From: Mastigias papua
Lineage: Eukaryota; Cnidaria; Scyphozoa; Rhizostomeae; Mastigiidae
Assembly: GCA_964019165.1 (NCBI GenBank)
Contig: OZ025278.1
Span: 8,236,028 to 8,300,027, forward strand
Direction of reading: 5' to 3'
DNA: 64,000 nt
Under the pieces are notes generated by a model. That model was not told the DNA's origin. It saw nothing but the letters and a program-made list of their open reading frames with translations, and ran no database searches. Both the position numbers and the translations under genes were made by a program. Of this stretch, positions 33,830 through 45,329 are shown piece by piece (positions within the stretch are counted from its first letter, which is position 1; each line of letters begins with the position of its first letter).

Positions 33830-35740
33830 TCAGGATCAAACTATGGTCCTGAGGGTAAGTTATTGAGAGAGCTCTTCTTAGTATGTGAGCAGTTTCAAGT
33901 AGAACAATTTTTTGCAGTTTCTCGACCTTGATGTTTCCAAGTTATTCGCTCAACATATCGATTTACTCCCTTTCGTATTTTCCTAATGCTCCAACTACCA
34001 GCGGGGTGACAGTTGTTTTTGTGTTCCACATCATACTAACTTCTATTTCAAGATCTTTGTATTTGAAATCTTTTCAACTTCTTATGCCGCTATATTTCGA
34101 TCTGATAGTGCAGCCATATCAATTAACATGCATATATTTGCAGGTTTCTCTTTAATAAGAATGTCAGGCCTGTTTGCTTTGATTTCCTTGTCTGTGATAA
34201 TAGGCATATCCCATAGTATTGTTGCATCTTTCCCTTCCACAATTTTTGTCTGGCTTATGATCATACCATTTATTAGGGACTTCTATTTGATAATATTTAA
34301 ATAAATTCCAGTGATCATAAATAAGTGCTTTATCATGTCGCTCTAAATATTACTTCTTGACTAAAACAGGAAAACCAGATGCACTGTGTTCTACACTCTC
34401 ATCGAATTCATGGCATAGTCGGCATTTTGGATCAATTCCGTTCTTTATAATTCTATGTCGATAGTATCTTGTTGCTAAACTCTGATCCTGTACAGCTATT
34501 ATCAAACCTTCAGTTTCTGATTTCAATCCTGCGCTCTGCAACCATCTGTGGGTCAGTTCTTTGTCAATATCTGCCTTATCAACTCTCTCTGGGTACTATC
34601 CGTGTAGGGGTTATCCCTTCCATCTTTCCTTGAGATTGGTCAAAATTTGTAACTTCACATTCTTCTTTAATGATCTAACTCTCTTTGCGATTGGCGTTGT
34701 CTCCTGAATCTCATTAACATTGACTGGTAGCTGTATCTCGTTTCTAAACTTATTTGCATCTTTATGAATCGAATATAATTTCTTACTAGAGTCATGTTTG
34801 TATACCTGTCTCAATAGCCTGTCTTTCGTTTTCCCTCAGTACATGTCTAGGCCAATTACGCTAATCTTGTATGTGCACTCTAATTGCATCAACCCTCTTC
34901 CACCTTCTTTCCTGGGGAGATAGATTGATAAGGGATGCTAGAGGCATGCAGAATAGAAGTGGAGACAGCGAGTCGCCCTGAAATATCCCCCTTTTAATTC
35001 TAATAGGGTTTGTTACGATAGAACCAGATGAGTAGGTAGGTGTCACTGTTGTTTGCCAGGTGCTCATGCTGTGTGTAATATAATTTATTAGAGTTGGGGA
35101 CAGTCTATAAATTTATTTTGTCTTAATGATCCAGCTACGAAGTACACTGTCAAATACTTTCCTATAATCTATCCAAGAGGTGCTCAAATTCGTTCCATTA
35201 CCCTCACAATCTACCAAAATCGATTTATTTATAGTAAGTTGGTCTCTATAGCCATATGAGCCTTTCCTACATCCTTTTTGTTCAGCTGGCAATAAATTAC
35301 TTTCTTCTAAATGGTTGTAAGTTCTGCCTGCTATGATCGATGGTAAAATTTTGTAGAGGGTTGGCAAACAAGTAATCCGTCTATACTTTGTTGGAACTTT
35401 TGTTTCCTGAGTTTTAGGTAATAAGCATGCTAGTCCTTGCATTAGCCATGTCGTTGTCTATTGTGGTTCCCCTGCCATCTTATTATAGCACCTTGCTATA
35501 TCTTCATGTAGGGCTTCACAGTTCTTCAACCAGAAGTTCGGCACATTGCCTATACCAAGAGATTTCCAGTTACTTGTCTTTCTAATTGCCGTGGTACATT
35601 TTGTGCATCTATAATCATAGCACAATGGAACAATATATAATTGTGTTATGACAAAACAGTATTCTAAACTATACAACAGGATTACAATAACACGTAAAAT
35701 TGAAAAGAGGGGAAATGAGGGTTGGCACAAAAGACAGAGG
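33830..35740 (-). pseudogene. R2-like LINE polyprotein, degraded, copy 1
   Basis: Minus-strand order: SNWKSLGIGNVPNFWLKN (35600-35500), RT blocks VPTKYRRITCLPTLYKILPS, WIDYRKVFDSV (block A with catalytic aspartate), RIKRGIFQGDSLSPLLFC (the QGDSLSP block), then the tail SETEGLIIAVQDQSLATRYY and CRLCHEFDESVEHSASGFP (a CCHC-like knuckle), and the end TTVTPLVVGALGKYER-type reading with LLETAHILRRALS. The GIFQGDSLSP wording and the CCHC-plus-restriction-like endonuclease tail fit the R2/NeSL group. The metal-binding RT block is not readable. Stops are frequent. Confidence 0.75.
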
Positions 35741-35989
35741 TTTTAAAGAGGATGATGCTATCCCTCCTCCTCGAGTTAGGAGAACACCGTGGGGAACAAA
35801 GCAAGCGAGGAATGAAATAGAAAGAGAACCAAATGCAAACTAAAATATATTATATAGAGAGCAAAGAGGCTAATAAGAGAAAAGACTGGATAGATGACAA
35901 CGGAGAACAACCTAAACAACTGGAATAGAAACATGGTACATAATAACGAGAGGAAAACGGAGAGTACGTAAATTAAAATAAGTTTTTCA

Positions 35990-36080
35990 TTCATTCATTC
36001 ATTCACTCATTAATTCATTCATTCATTCACTCATAAATTCATTCATACATTCATTCATACATTCATTCATTCAATTATCT
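35990..36080. repeat. (ATTC)n microsatellite / LINE tail
   Basis: Imperfect ATTC repeat. Read on the minus strand (GAATG)n it stands at the 3' side of the LINE at 36160-39010 and may be its tail. Confidence 0.85.
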
Positions 36081-36159
36081 TATTTACACACGAAAAACCC
36101 TATCAGCTAATAAGTACATATACAAAGAAAAGTAAACGGAGAATGTTCGTCAACAAAAA

Positions 36160-39010
36160 AATAATCATTGCTGATCTTCCTAGGTATCGTGCTTCGGGAA
36201 AGGATGCTAACTATGCAGGAGTTCCTTTGATTTCCTTTTGAAAGTGATAATCGTGGAATTCATTCTTATTTGTAGTGGGATTTCATTCCAAGTGTGTACA
36301 CTACAATAGAATAAACTCCTTTTGGAGGATTCAACGTTTTGTCATGGGGTACCAAGGTGCAAGCAATTTCTTGTTGAACAAGTAGATATTTGGAATCCTG
36401 TAACAAGTCTCCCTATTAAATTGTCGGGGCAAAGACCATTTATTATTCTGTAGATCATAACTGTCCTGTCAATTGTTATCAAACCTGATACAGAAAGCCA
36501 ATTGCAACTCCACCTGTCCTAATCTTGAGCCGTCCATTAGCGTGCTTGCTCTGTTTTGTAAACGCTGAAAATGATCGAGATTTGTGTTCGATAAATTGTC
36601 CCACAGTTCATTACTGTATCTTAAATGACTCTCAAGCAGTGCATTATACACCTGGCCCAATTTAGATCGCGGTAGTATGGTTTTTAGCTTCCGTAGGGAC
36701 GAGAGAGCATTTTGTATTTCACTTTTAAGGTTTCTCTATTGCTCATTCAACGTCAGGTTTTCGTCGACCGTAATTCCAAGGTACTTTGATTGGTTCTCCA
36801 TTTACGTATACCTAACGTGGATCCGGAATACGGTTGATCTGTCGTTTATGACCAATAACCATACATTATGTTTTGTAACTGTTCAAACTAAGCTTATTCT
36901 AACATGACCATTCCGGAATAATATCAATCTCAGCATTAAGATCATCACAGAGATCGTCGATGTCTTCTGCAGAAAAGGCATTCATGAGTGGCCATGAACT
37001 GGACATTTCGTCTTCTTTCACTCAGCTTGGTCTTTCAGTGTCATCTAATTTTTCTTGGAAAAACCACATCCACTCCACTACTAAACATGCATCTCAGAAA
37101 CTTGGCTTCCTTTCTAGAGCCCGTGGCTTTTTCTCTCCTTCTCAGCTACTGACTATATACAAATCTCAGATTCGTCCTTCTCTGGAGTACTTGCTCCCAT
37201 GTTTGGGGTGGTGCTCCCAGATCTTCTCTACATCTTCTTGACAAAGTCCAGTCCAAAGCCATTCGTCTCATAAATAATCAAAGTCTCACCAAATCTCTCC
37301 AATCTCTCTCTCATCGTCGTCTGGTTGCAGATCTTTCCATTTCTATTGATATTTTCATGGACATTGCTCACTGGAAATCAAGAGTATTATTCCTGATCCC
37401 TTGAAGTATGTTCAACCCACTAGAAGCTCTACTCAGTCACACCCTTTCCAAGTCACACTATCAAATCCACGAACTCTTTCCCACAAATCTTCTTTCATTC
37501 CAAGAACCTGTCAACTTTGGAACACCTTACATTCCACTTCCTATCCTCACTCCTACAACTTATCTTACTTCAAATCTAGCATCAACAAACTGGATCTCAT
37601 CTCCCTATCTAATTAACTTTCCTTTCTCTTTATTCCTTTGTTAGGGCTTTGTTATAGACTCTATTGGCCTTTCCCTGACATTACATATTACAAAAAAGAA
37701 AAAAAAACAGGTGACACAGGTATCATCCACATAAATGCTTAAGGTTCATTTTCTAAGGTATTGCTCAAAATCATTGACATACAGGATAAAGAGATGCGAC
37801 CCAAAGCACGAACCATGGGGATGCCACAGTGAACGGTTTTCAAACTAGATTTATGGCCATTTATTTGACAGTACTGTTTTCTGCTGCTTAGATATGATGT
37901 GAACAACCTAAGAGATGTCCCTACTACTCCGTATTTAGTTAGTTTTGAAAGAACCATCCTGTGGTCCAACGTATCTAACGCTTTTTTATGATCGAGAATA
38001 CGGTTATATTAAGTTTTTGTTTATCAATACTAGAAAACCACGAATCTGTTATGTTTAATAGTGAGGTAAGGGTACTATGGATTTTTAATGGTAAGGGAAC
38101 TTTGACATTCTGCGAATTTCTTCCGCCATTTCATGTAATTGACATGAGATAAAAACTGCTTCTTCGCTGGCTACTTTTAAAACCAAATCAAAAACGGTTT
38201 TGAAAGACTAAAGAGGCTGTTAATCTAAATTAATGTATGGCACTAAAATTTACCTTAAGAGTTCCTTTCTTTTTACATTTGTTGATATATTTTTCATTTT
38301 TCTTTCCTTGCTTTTCTCGTATATTGGTATTTTAATTAGCTTTTAAATGTAAAATAGGTTAGTTATATGTTCGTTTATGCAGGGCATATGGGAAATCAGT
38401 TTATTACTGAATGCATTGTATACCCAGTTGAAATAAATAAAGATGAAATGAAATGAAATAATTCGAGACTTGATCGTGTCCATGTTTTTCCAGTAACCTC
38501 AAGAATGCAGATAGCACGGATAAAGACCTGTAGCTGCTCATGTCACTCTTTGAGACAGATTTGAAAATAGACGTTACCCTCGCTATTTTCCATATATCTG
38601 AAAACACCCATTCTGAATGAAGAGTTGAATATAGCAGCGAGTGGATTGCATAGAATTGCTGCTGCATTTTTCACAAACTGTACTGCAATGTCGTCATATC
38701 CCGGCAATTTGATGCATTTCAGTTTTTGATTTCATTTTCTATAAGGTCTGAAGTAATGGCCTGAAATTCAAAACGTGGGGCTGCGGAATTCTCTTCATCA
38801 GGAAAGTATTTTAGTGGGTTATCCGATTCTTTGGTTTCGATTTTTTCTGCAAGTTTAGGGCCTATCGGAGTGAAATGGTTATTAAATGCTAACGCAACTC
38901 CCTTCTACTTTTCTTTTAGTAGACCCGTATACATAATAATTCTGGGAGTCGTTGAACACTTGCTTTGCTTTAGCCTTAGTTAATCGTTTTCCACATCTCC
39001 TCGGGGTTAT
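36160..39010 (-). mobile_element. CR1/L2-like LINE, split by another LINE
   Basis: Minus-strand pieces in order: FTPIGPKLAEKIETKESDNP (38880), IWKIARVTSIFKSVSKSDMS (38580), LDHRMVLSKLTKYGVVGTSL and YLSSRKQYCQINGHKSSLKT (37960-37850), the active-site text IYVDDTCVT (37750-37715), then after the insertion AFSAEDIDDLCDDLNAEID (36985) and MGQVYNALLESHLRYSNELW (36660). An RT with its C-terminal region is clear. Stops and frameshifts are common, and block A is mostly lost near 37980. Confidence 0.8.
36975..37710 (+). mobile_element. LINE 3' fragment nested in RT of another LINE
   Basis: Opposite in direction to its host. Reads LGLSVSSNFSWKNHIHSTTK, LGFLSRARGFFSPSQLLTIY, KSQIRPSLEYL and RTCQLWNTLHSTSYPHSYNL, the usual post-RT region. 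It ends in an A-rich tail near 37690-37710. It sits within a few codons after the host element's YVDD box. Confidence 0.8.
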
Positions 39011-39149
39011 TTGAATTTTCATCAATCAAGTTGTAGAAGTACCCTTCGACAGCTCTTTGGGGTTCACTGGTCACCTTGTTTCTTAAGCATTTGTATTGAT
39101 GCCATATACAGTGATCTTTTCATCCCATTTGCATGTAACTTTTTATCTA

Positions 39150-39835
39150 ACTTATTTTGTGCTTTTCAAAATGGGCACAGCACACTGCACGCACCTTTCA
39201 CCTTAGTGAGACGTGTCGCAAGACACTTGAAGGAAAAGGGGTGGTAGGGATGGTGCTAATGGACCTATCCAAGGCCTATGATTGCCTTCCACATGATCTG
39301 CTAACAGCTACACTTTCAGCCTATGGGTTTGTACCTGATAGTCTTGCACTAATCACAAACTACCTGCCACATAGAAAGCAATGAGTTAGAGCAGGCTCAA
39401 AATTCAGAGAATGTCCCGCAAGGCTCAATTCTCGGTCCATTACTGTTCAAGTCCTTTACAGATTACTTCATCTTTGCCATGTTCAGTGGCAAGGAGACTT
39501 GCGGATGATATCTCTAGGGCTTTCGAGTGGTATAAACAAAATAGAATGGTAGCAAATCCCAAATCACTTCAAGAAATATTCTAGGCCTGAAACAGCACCA
39601 AGAATTCCTCTTAGAAATCAGGAGCAAAACAATAAATGTGACTAGATCCGTTAAATTACAAGGAATCACTGTTGACGATGAACTGAAGTTGGACAAGCAA
39701 GTGGAGGCATTATATCAGGGAGTCTGTATAAAAATCAGTGCATTCTCAAGGGTTGCTCCTCATATGGACATGAACAAAGGGGACCTGCTGTACTCTCAGT
39801 GCCAAATAAACGGGGATCGCAAAAAATTCTGAATT
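39150..39835 (+). pseudogene. LINE RT fragment
   Basis: Reads HLSETCRKTLEGKGVVGMVL then MDLSKAYDCLPHDLLTATLS (block A with the catalytic aspartate), GFVPDSLALITNYLPHRKQ, and later KLQGITVDDELKLDKQVEAL. This is the CR1/Jockey-type RT. The metal-binding block itself is lost between 39400 and 39640. Confidence 0.75.
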
Positions 39836-39899
39836 TTAATAAACGTTTGGGGGTCAGACTAAATGGGGGGGGGGTTGGAAATTGAAAAGCCTAGGACGA

Positions 39900-40600
39900 A
39901 CCTATTCATTCCTAAAAACCTATTCATTCATAAAACCTATTCACTCATTCACTCAGAAAAATCTAATCATAAAACGAAATACCTAGAACTTACCGTTAAC
40001 GACAGTTTAAACTGGAACGAGCGATACAAGTCTGTCAAAGGGAAAGTTGTGGGTGGCCTGGCATCTCTCAGTAAAGTACAGAACATCTTGTCACAATCTC
40101 AGTTACTTGACGTGTATCGAGCGTTAGTGGAGAGTAACCTTAGATATGCTAAAGTGGTATGGGGAGCCCTTCCCAGTGCAAGGCTAAGCACTCTGCAAAG
40201 ATATCAGAATATAACTTTCAATTTAATAGAATCCTGGAAAATAAAGGATATTTAGAATAGGAACGTCCTAGATGTGAGAGAATTTAAGGTATTTGATCGA
40301 GCAGTCATGACGTTCAAAATTTTCAATAAGTTGCCTTGAAGGCTTTCAAAATAAATTCACAGAGAGGTCGGCCTTATCAAACTATAACACTAGGAATATG
40401 AAGAACCTACACGTACAAAAGCTACAATTAGAATATACTAAAAAAGCCTTTTGTACACAGCTCCTAACGCTTGAAATAGTATCCCACAGCTCATTAGAAA
40501 TGCCGAGACCATTGCACGATTTAAAAAAGAGTTGAAATCTCACTTTTTGAGCTAGATGACACTATAGTAGCCCTAAATTGCACAAATCCAAGGAAGATTA
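39900..40600 (+). pseudogene. Second LINE C-terminal fragment
   Basis: Reads KYLELTVNDSLNWNERYKSV, LSQSQLLDVYRALVESNLRY and AKVVWGALPSARLSTLQRYQ, the post-RT region of a CR1/L2-like LINE. It differs from the neighbour at 39150. Stops begin at about 40255. ATTCATTC units at 39900-39955 mark its left edge. Confidence 0.75.
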
Positions 40601-40680
40601 GTAATAAAATACTTCTTACTGTTGTTTTTTGCGGTATGGTAGCCTAATTTTCTTCATGTAATATCATATTAGTTCATGTA

Positions 40681-41651
40681 CTCTCTGTTGCCTAATAGAA
40701 GGGGGGTTGGAATAGTCGGGGGGGTTGGAAAAATCCCCAAAACCTAATTAGCAGGGGGTTGGAATAAACGGGGGGGTTGGAAAATTATCTTAAATTTAAT
40801 AGACCGGGGGTATTGAAAAAGGTTCTAGGCAGTGCAACTTTTTTTGAAACCAATAATAGCAAATAAGAAAAAACGAAGAAAAAGAAAAATGCTAGTTAAG
40901 TGCTAGCGTAGAAGAAGTGATGGGAATGAGTTGTAGAAAAAACACGGAATGAATGAATAAATGGAGTGGAAAATAAAGTACTCTAAAAAGGGAATATTTA
41001 CCAAAACATTATGATTTATCAGTTCATATTTGAAACTTCGAATAAGCAATGCAATAGTTTCATTATTGTACATGAAATATTGGGTGGAATATTTCCCGAA
41101 ATTTAATAGCCGGGGGGGGGGGGTTGGAATAAGAATGTCCTAGCAGGAAAATTTTGAAAAAATTTATTAGCGTGGGGAGTCTATTAGGCACTAAAGAGCA
41201 AATATAAGTATAGCTGAATGGACATTGTAGGTAAATAATATTAAATAAATAGAAAATAAGAAAAAGAGCTTAAAATGATTATACAGCACGGGAAAAAACA
41301 AAAGCAGGTTGTCAATTTCGCAGGCTGCCATTGAAGCAGTAATTTTTCGTGACATTTCTTAGAAGTAGTATGCCAGAAAATATTATCAGAAAAGTCGTTC
41401 TGACCAAAGTCAATTGACTACATTTTCATATCAATTCACATGTTTTGATATCAACTGACACTTGTTTTAAACGAAGCATTCGAATGCTTCCGCGTGAACG
41501 GTACAAAAGATGAAAGGAAATAAAATTAGGAGCTTGCAAACAATTTCCTTTCTTTTAAAAGTAATAAACGGTGGGTCCTATTAAGGTCCGGTGGGTTGGA
41601 AAAAATCGAAAAATTAATAAGCAGGGGGGACGTTTACTTGGCACCCGAGAG
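40681..41651. mobile_element. TA-flanked C/G-run MITE, copy 2
   Basis: Left end CTCTCTGTTGCCTAATAGA, mirrored at the right by TTTACTTGGCACCCGAGAG. TA stands directly outside both ends. GGGGGGTTGGAA units recur inside (about 40702, 40721, 40746, 40768, 41113 and near 41590), each following a AATA-A/G-C type word. No coding content. Confidence 0.75.
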
Positions 41652-41659
41652 TACCACGC

Positions 41660-42240
41660 ATTCATAAAATCAAATTATAGATATATTCTATCGGCATCAT
41701 AAATAAATATATATATATATATATATATATTCAATTCGCATCATACCGTTCGAAGTGCTGCTTCTGGGTTCCCCTCAAAAAGTTGTCTTTGTGTCATCAA
41801 ATAGAAATGAAAGGCCTAGAGAAACAAGATGGAGATTTGGTACGTAAGCAATAATAAAGTACTGCTCAAACCTGAGGAATAAAGAACTAGAATATTGATA
41901 GCCTACTTTCCCTAACAAATATTGCAGTTGCTGCTAAGCTTTCTGTTAGACATAGATCACACCTTTTAGCTATGTTAGTGTGTGGCCTTGCCATTCTCTT
42001 TATCATCCACTTGATAGCATAGTACTTTTCTTGATTTTTAAAGTTTCCAAAATGCATTCTGAGAGCTACAAATATTTAGGGACTTAAAGACCAAAACACC
42101 AACTATACTATGAAGTGGACGAACCTCAGAGCGGTAAAGCCATACAATAACAAAACAGTGTCTTGCCTATATTCTCATATGAAACTGCTCCGTTTCGCTG
42201 CACATAGAGCACTGTATGCAGGAATCGACCTCTTTCTTGA
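41660..42240. other. No recognisable gene
   Basis: AT-rich intronic sequence with a short (AT)n run at about 41708-41730. Confidence 0.5.
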
Positions 42241-42532
<292 letters not shown>

Positions 42533-42534
42533 AA

Positions 42535-42985
42535 AGCTTCTAAACAAAATCAAGGTCTATATAAGTCGAAGAAACACAACTCAACTTTTTATTTCGCAAA
42601 ACATATTTCGGATAGTAACTATCCATCATCAGTTGATTACAGAATGTAATAGAAATCAATAGAACATATATATTTATACACATTCGACAAACGAACGGGG
42701 TTAGAAACTTTAGGAAAAATCGGAGTGTTTAACCTGTTTGGTTAACAATGGCTTTTTCCACATAATATTCAGAGCCTCCTTAATTTTCAGATGGCTATAG
42801 GTGGTTGCTGTATCTAAAACTGTGAAGCATCACCGCAAGACATCCTACATTTATCAGAACTCTTCAAATGTTTGTAAATGGGGGAGTTTTTATCAGAATG
42901 TAGATGCATATGCATTCTAGTGGATAAATATCGACTGGTCTCGCCAACGTAGACGGAATTACATCCCGCACATCTATCTATCTAT
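42535..42985 (-). pseudogene. Penelope GIY-YIG end and 3' untranslated region
   Basis: The minus strand reads RCAGCNSVYVGETSRYLSTR then MHMHLHSDKNSPIYKHL, the GIY-YIG endonuclease with its R-H-H region. It is followed by YSHLKIKEALNIMWKKPLL-type reading and a 3' region with CTGATGATGGATAG-TTA-CTATCC-GAAA, which is hammerhead-like but lacks a convincing stem I. A LINE insertion separates it from its probable RT at 44394-45250. Confidence 0.8.
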
Positions 42986-44090
42986 GTGTCATGTCCAACG
43001 ACGTTGACGATCATAGTGCCCCCGAAGTTCTCTGTCCTTTGTACTGTGTATTATCGCATTATCTGTCCATGACAGTCCCAATCTTCTTTTCAAACTAGCA
43101 ACATATCCCTGCCTCTGCCTGCCACGATCTCTCTTTCCATCAAACTTCCCCGTAGTGACCAAGTACTCCAAAGATTCTTTCCTGCAGATATGACCAAAGA
43201 AGGACATTTGACGCTTTGTGATCATCTTAATCAGACTTCTGCATGTCTCTGCCCTTTCTAGCACTAACTCATTCCTTACCTTATCCATCCATGAAACTTT
43301 TAACATTCGCCTATAACACCATAACTCTAAAGATGCTAATTTCTCCTCCATATTCTTGCTAATATTCCAAGCTTCAGAGCCATACAAAAGCACTGACCAC
43401 ACATACGACTTTAGTATTCTTTTCCTTGTATCTAATTTGATCTTTCTGTTTGCTAACATATTCATGTGGTCCCTAAAAGATTTCTTTGCCATACGTATCC
43501 TTTGTTTTATTTCTGTGTCGCATCTGCCATTACTTGTCAGAATACTACCTAGGTAACTAAATTGCTTTACTTGTTTGATACTTTGTTCATCTACAACTAA
43601 ATGACACTTTGGAGACTCCTTCTTCTTTGATATTACCATACAAAATGTTTTCTTCACATTCAACGATAGTCCAAACCGGTCGCTTGTACTTACAATTCTA
43701 TCAACAATATGTTGCAGTTTACTCTCTGAGTCCGCTATGAGTGCGGTATCATCAGCATATCTAACATTATTTATATTTTCCCATTTACCTTGATACCATC
43801 TATGTCTTTTATTTCCCGCATAATAATTTCACTGTATAACAGAAATAGATCTGGAGATAGGACACATCCCTGCCTGACACCTCGTTTGATCTCAATGTAC
43901 TTACTTACATCTTTATCGATCTTAATTGCTGCTTGCTGTCGCCAATATAAATCTTGTATCACTCGTAAATCCTTGCTATCTCATCATGTAAATAGCGTTT
44001 CGAGTCCCTCTATCCTTCATGAAGCCATATTGCTCATCTGATATCTCCTGTCTAACTTTGTTCCTTGCTCTCAACAAAATAACTCTAAGT
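42986..44090 (-). pseudogene. LINE RT and C-terminal region, 5'-truncated
   Basis: Reads EIKRGVRQGCVLSPDLFLLY, then YADDTALIADSESKLQHIVD (intact YADD), LSLNVKKTFCMVIS, KQVKQFSYLGSILTSNGRCD, WSVLLYGSEAW and LELWCYRRMLKVSW. This is a reverse transcriptase of the kind often annotated as endonuclease-reverse transcriptase in invertebrates. One frameshift lies near 43770. The open frame 43663-42989 covers 224 codons. ATAGATAGATAG follows the stop and is probably its tail. Confidence 0.85.
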
Positions 44091-44393
44091 ATATAAATAT
44101 ATAAATCACATTAGAGCGGAACGATCTGGGTATAGAGTCTTTAACATTCATTAAGTTTTTAATTTTGAAGCAAGAAAATACAATATGATGTCAAGAGTTT
44201 TGCAATACCATTTAACTAAAGTGTGCAGCTTGCATTCCGTGAAAGTAGACAATACAAGGCACGTCAACTTAAAGTAAAGGGTGCAGAGACCATCAGATGG
44301 TTTAGAAACTACAGAAAGAGCAGTGGACTTGCTAATCTTATCAAGTTACTTATTTAATACTGTATATATTAAGCCTTCAGGAAACTGATTTAT

Positions 44394-45250
44394 TTAAATA
44401 TGTAGGAAAGTGCTTTTGGAAACTTCCTTGTTAAAACCAAGAAGAATATTATTAACTTTGTAAGCCCTATCTGTTAGCGTTGAGATAAGGCCAAGTTTAC
44501 ATGAAAAAGACGTGAAGCTATGAAAATTAGTAAGGAGCCAAGTAAAAGTCTTTCTGCGATAGACTGAAGTTATAAGATTAGTAGGTTGTCTATTATTGAT
44601 GAAGGCATCTAGAAGGGCCAAAGTATAGCTAGTTTCTTTTTTCATCGTGAACTTAATGTTATCATGTTTTGAATTGAGACATTCAAAGAAAAATAGAGTG
44701 TTATGATCATTGTTAAAAAGACAAAAGGTATCATCTACATAGCTATGGTAGAAATGGACAGAAGGACATTTGAGTTCATTAAGCCATAAATTTTCATAAT
44801 GTCCCAAGGAAAGAATAGCCAGAACAGATGCAATAGGAGAGCCCATAGCTACACCATCTATTTGGTCATATACTTTACCACTGAAGAGAAAATGAGTTTG
44901 AGAAGTAGCATTGTGAAAGTTTAGTGAGATCAGCTATAGAAAGCTTAAGCTCAGTATTTCATTTAGTAATGCAAGAACCAGTAAGATCTATACACTCGCT
45001 AAGAGGTATATCTGTGAACAGACTTGTCATTCCAAAGGAAGCGCAATATATTCATAAGGTATATATCAATAGTGGTTAGTTCTTGCACGAAAGAGAAAGA
45101 ATCAGAAACAGTATATGTACTAGGGAGATGTGGTTGAAGAAGACTGCAAAGAAATTTACCCAATTGACAGTTGAAAGTGTTGAGGGAGGAAACAATGGGC
45201 CTAAACGGTGGCAATACATTACGAGATTGAATTTTACGCATTGCAAGCAA
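44394..45250 (-). pseudogene. Penelope-like RT fragment
   Basis: Reads LPPFRPIVSSLNTFNCQLGK, then (after a frame change) DGVAMGSPIASVLAIL, HSYVDDTFCLF (active-site YVDD), FTMKKETSYTLALLDAFIN, SVYRRKTFTWLLTNFHSF and KLGLISTLTDRAYKVNNILL. These are the RT blocks of a Penelope-like element from a different family than the one at 1905. The endonuclease part is missing here and is probably the piece at 42535-42985. Confidence 0.85.
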
Positions 45251-45329
45251 ACCATATCTTCTTGCTGGTTGCGAGCCTGTTGGACAAATTTGACTGTAGA
45301 TATCTTTATCAATCTTGCCGTAATTTTTA

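Noticed and set aside
35776..35994. Hydrophobic frame resembling a membrane protein
   Set aside because: Low-complexity AT-rich sequence between two LINEs; the hydrophobicity follows from T-rich codons.
40690..41120. Telomere-like or CRISPR-like array of GGGGGGTTGGAA units
   Set aside because: Spacing is irregular and the units lie inside an element with inverted ends; neither a telomere nor a CRISPR array is plausible in this setting.
42599..42640. Hammerhead-like CTGATGA…GAAA in the Penelope 3' region on the minus strand
   Set aside because: The hairpin and core boxes are present, but no stem I pairing and no acceptable cleavage-site base were found.
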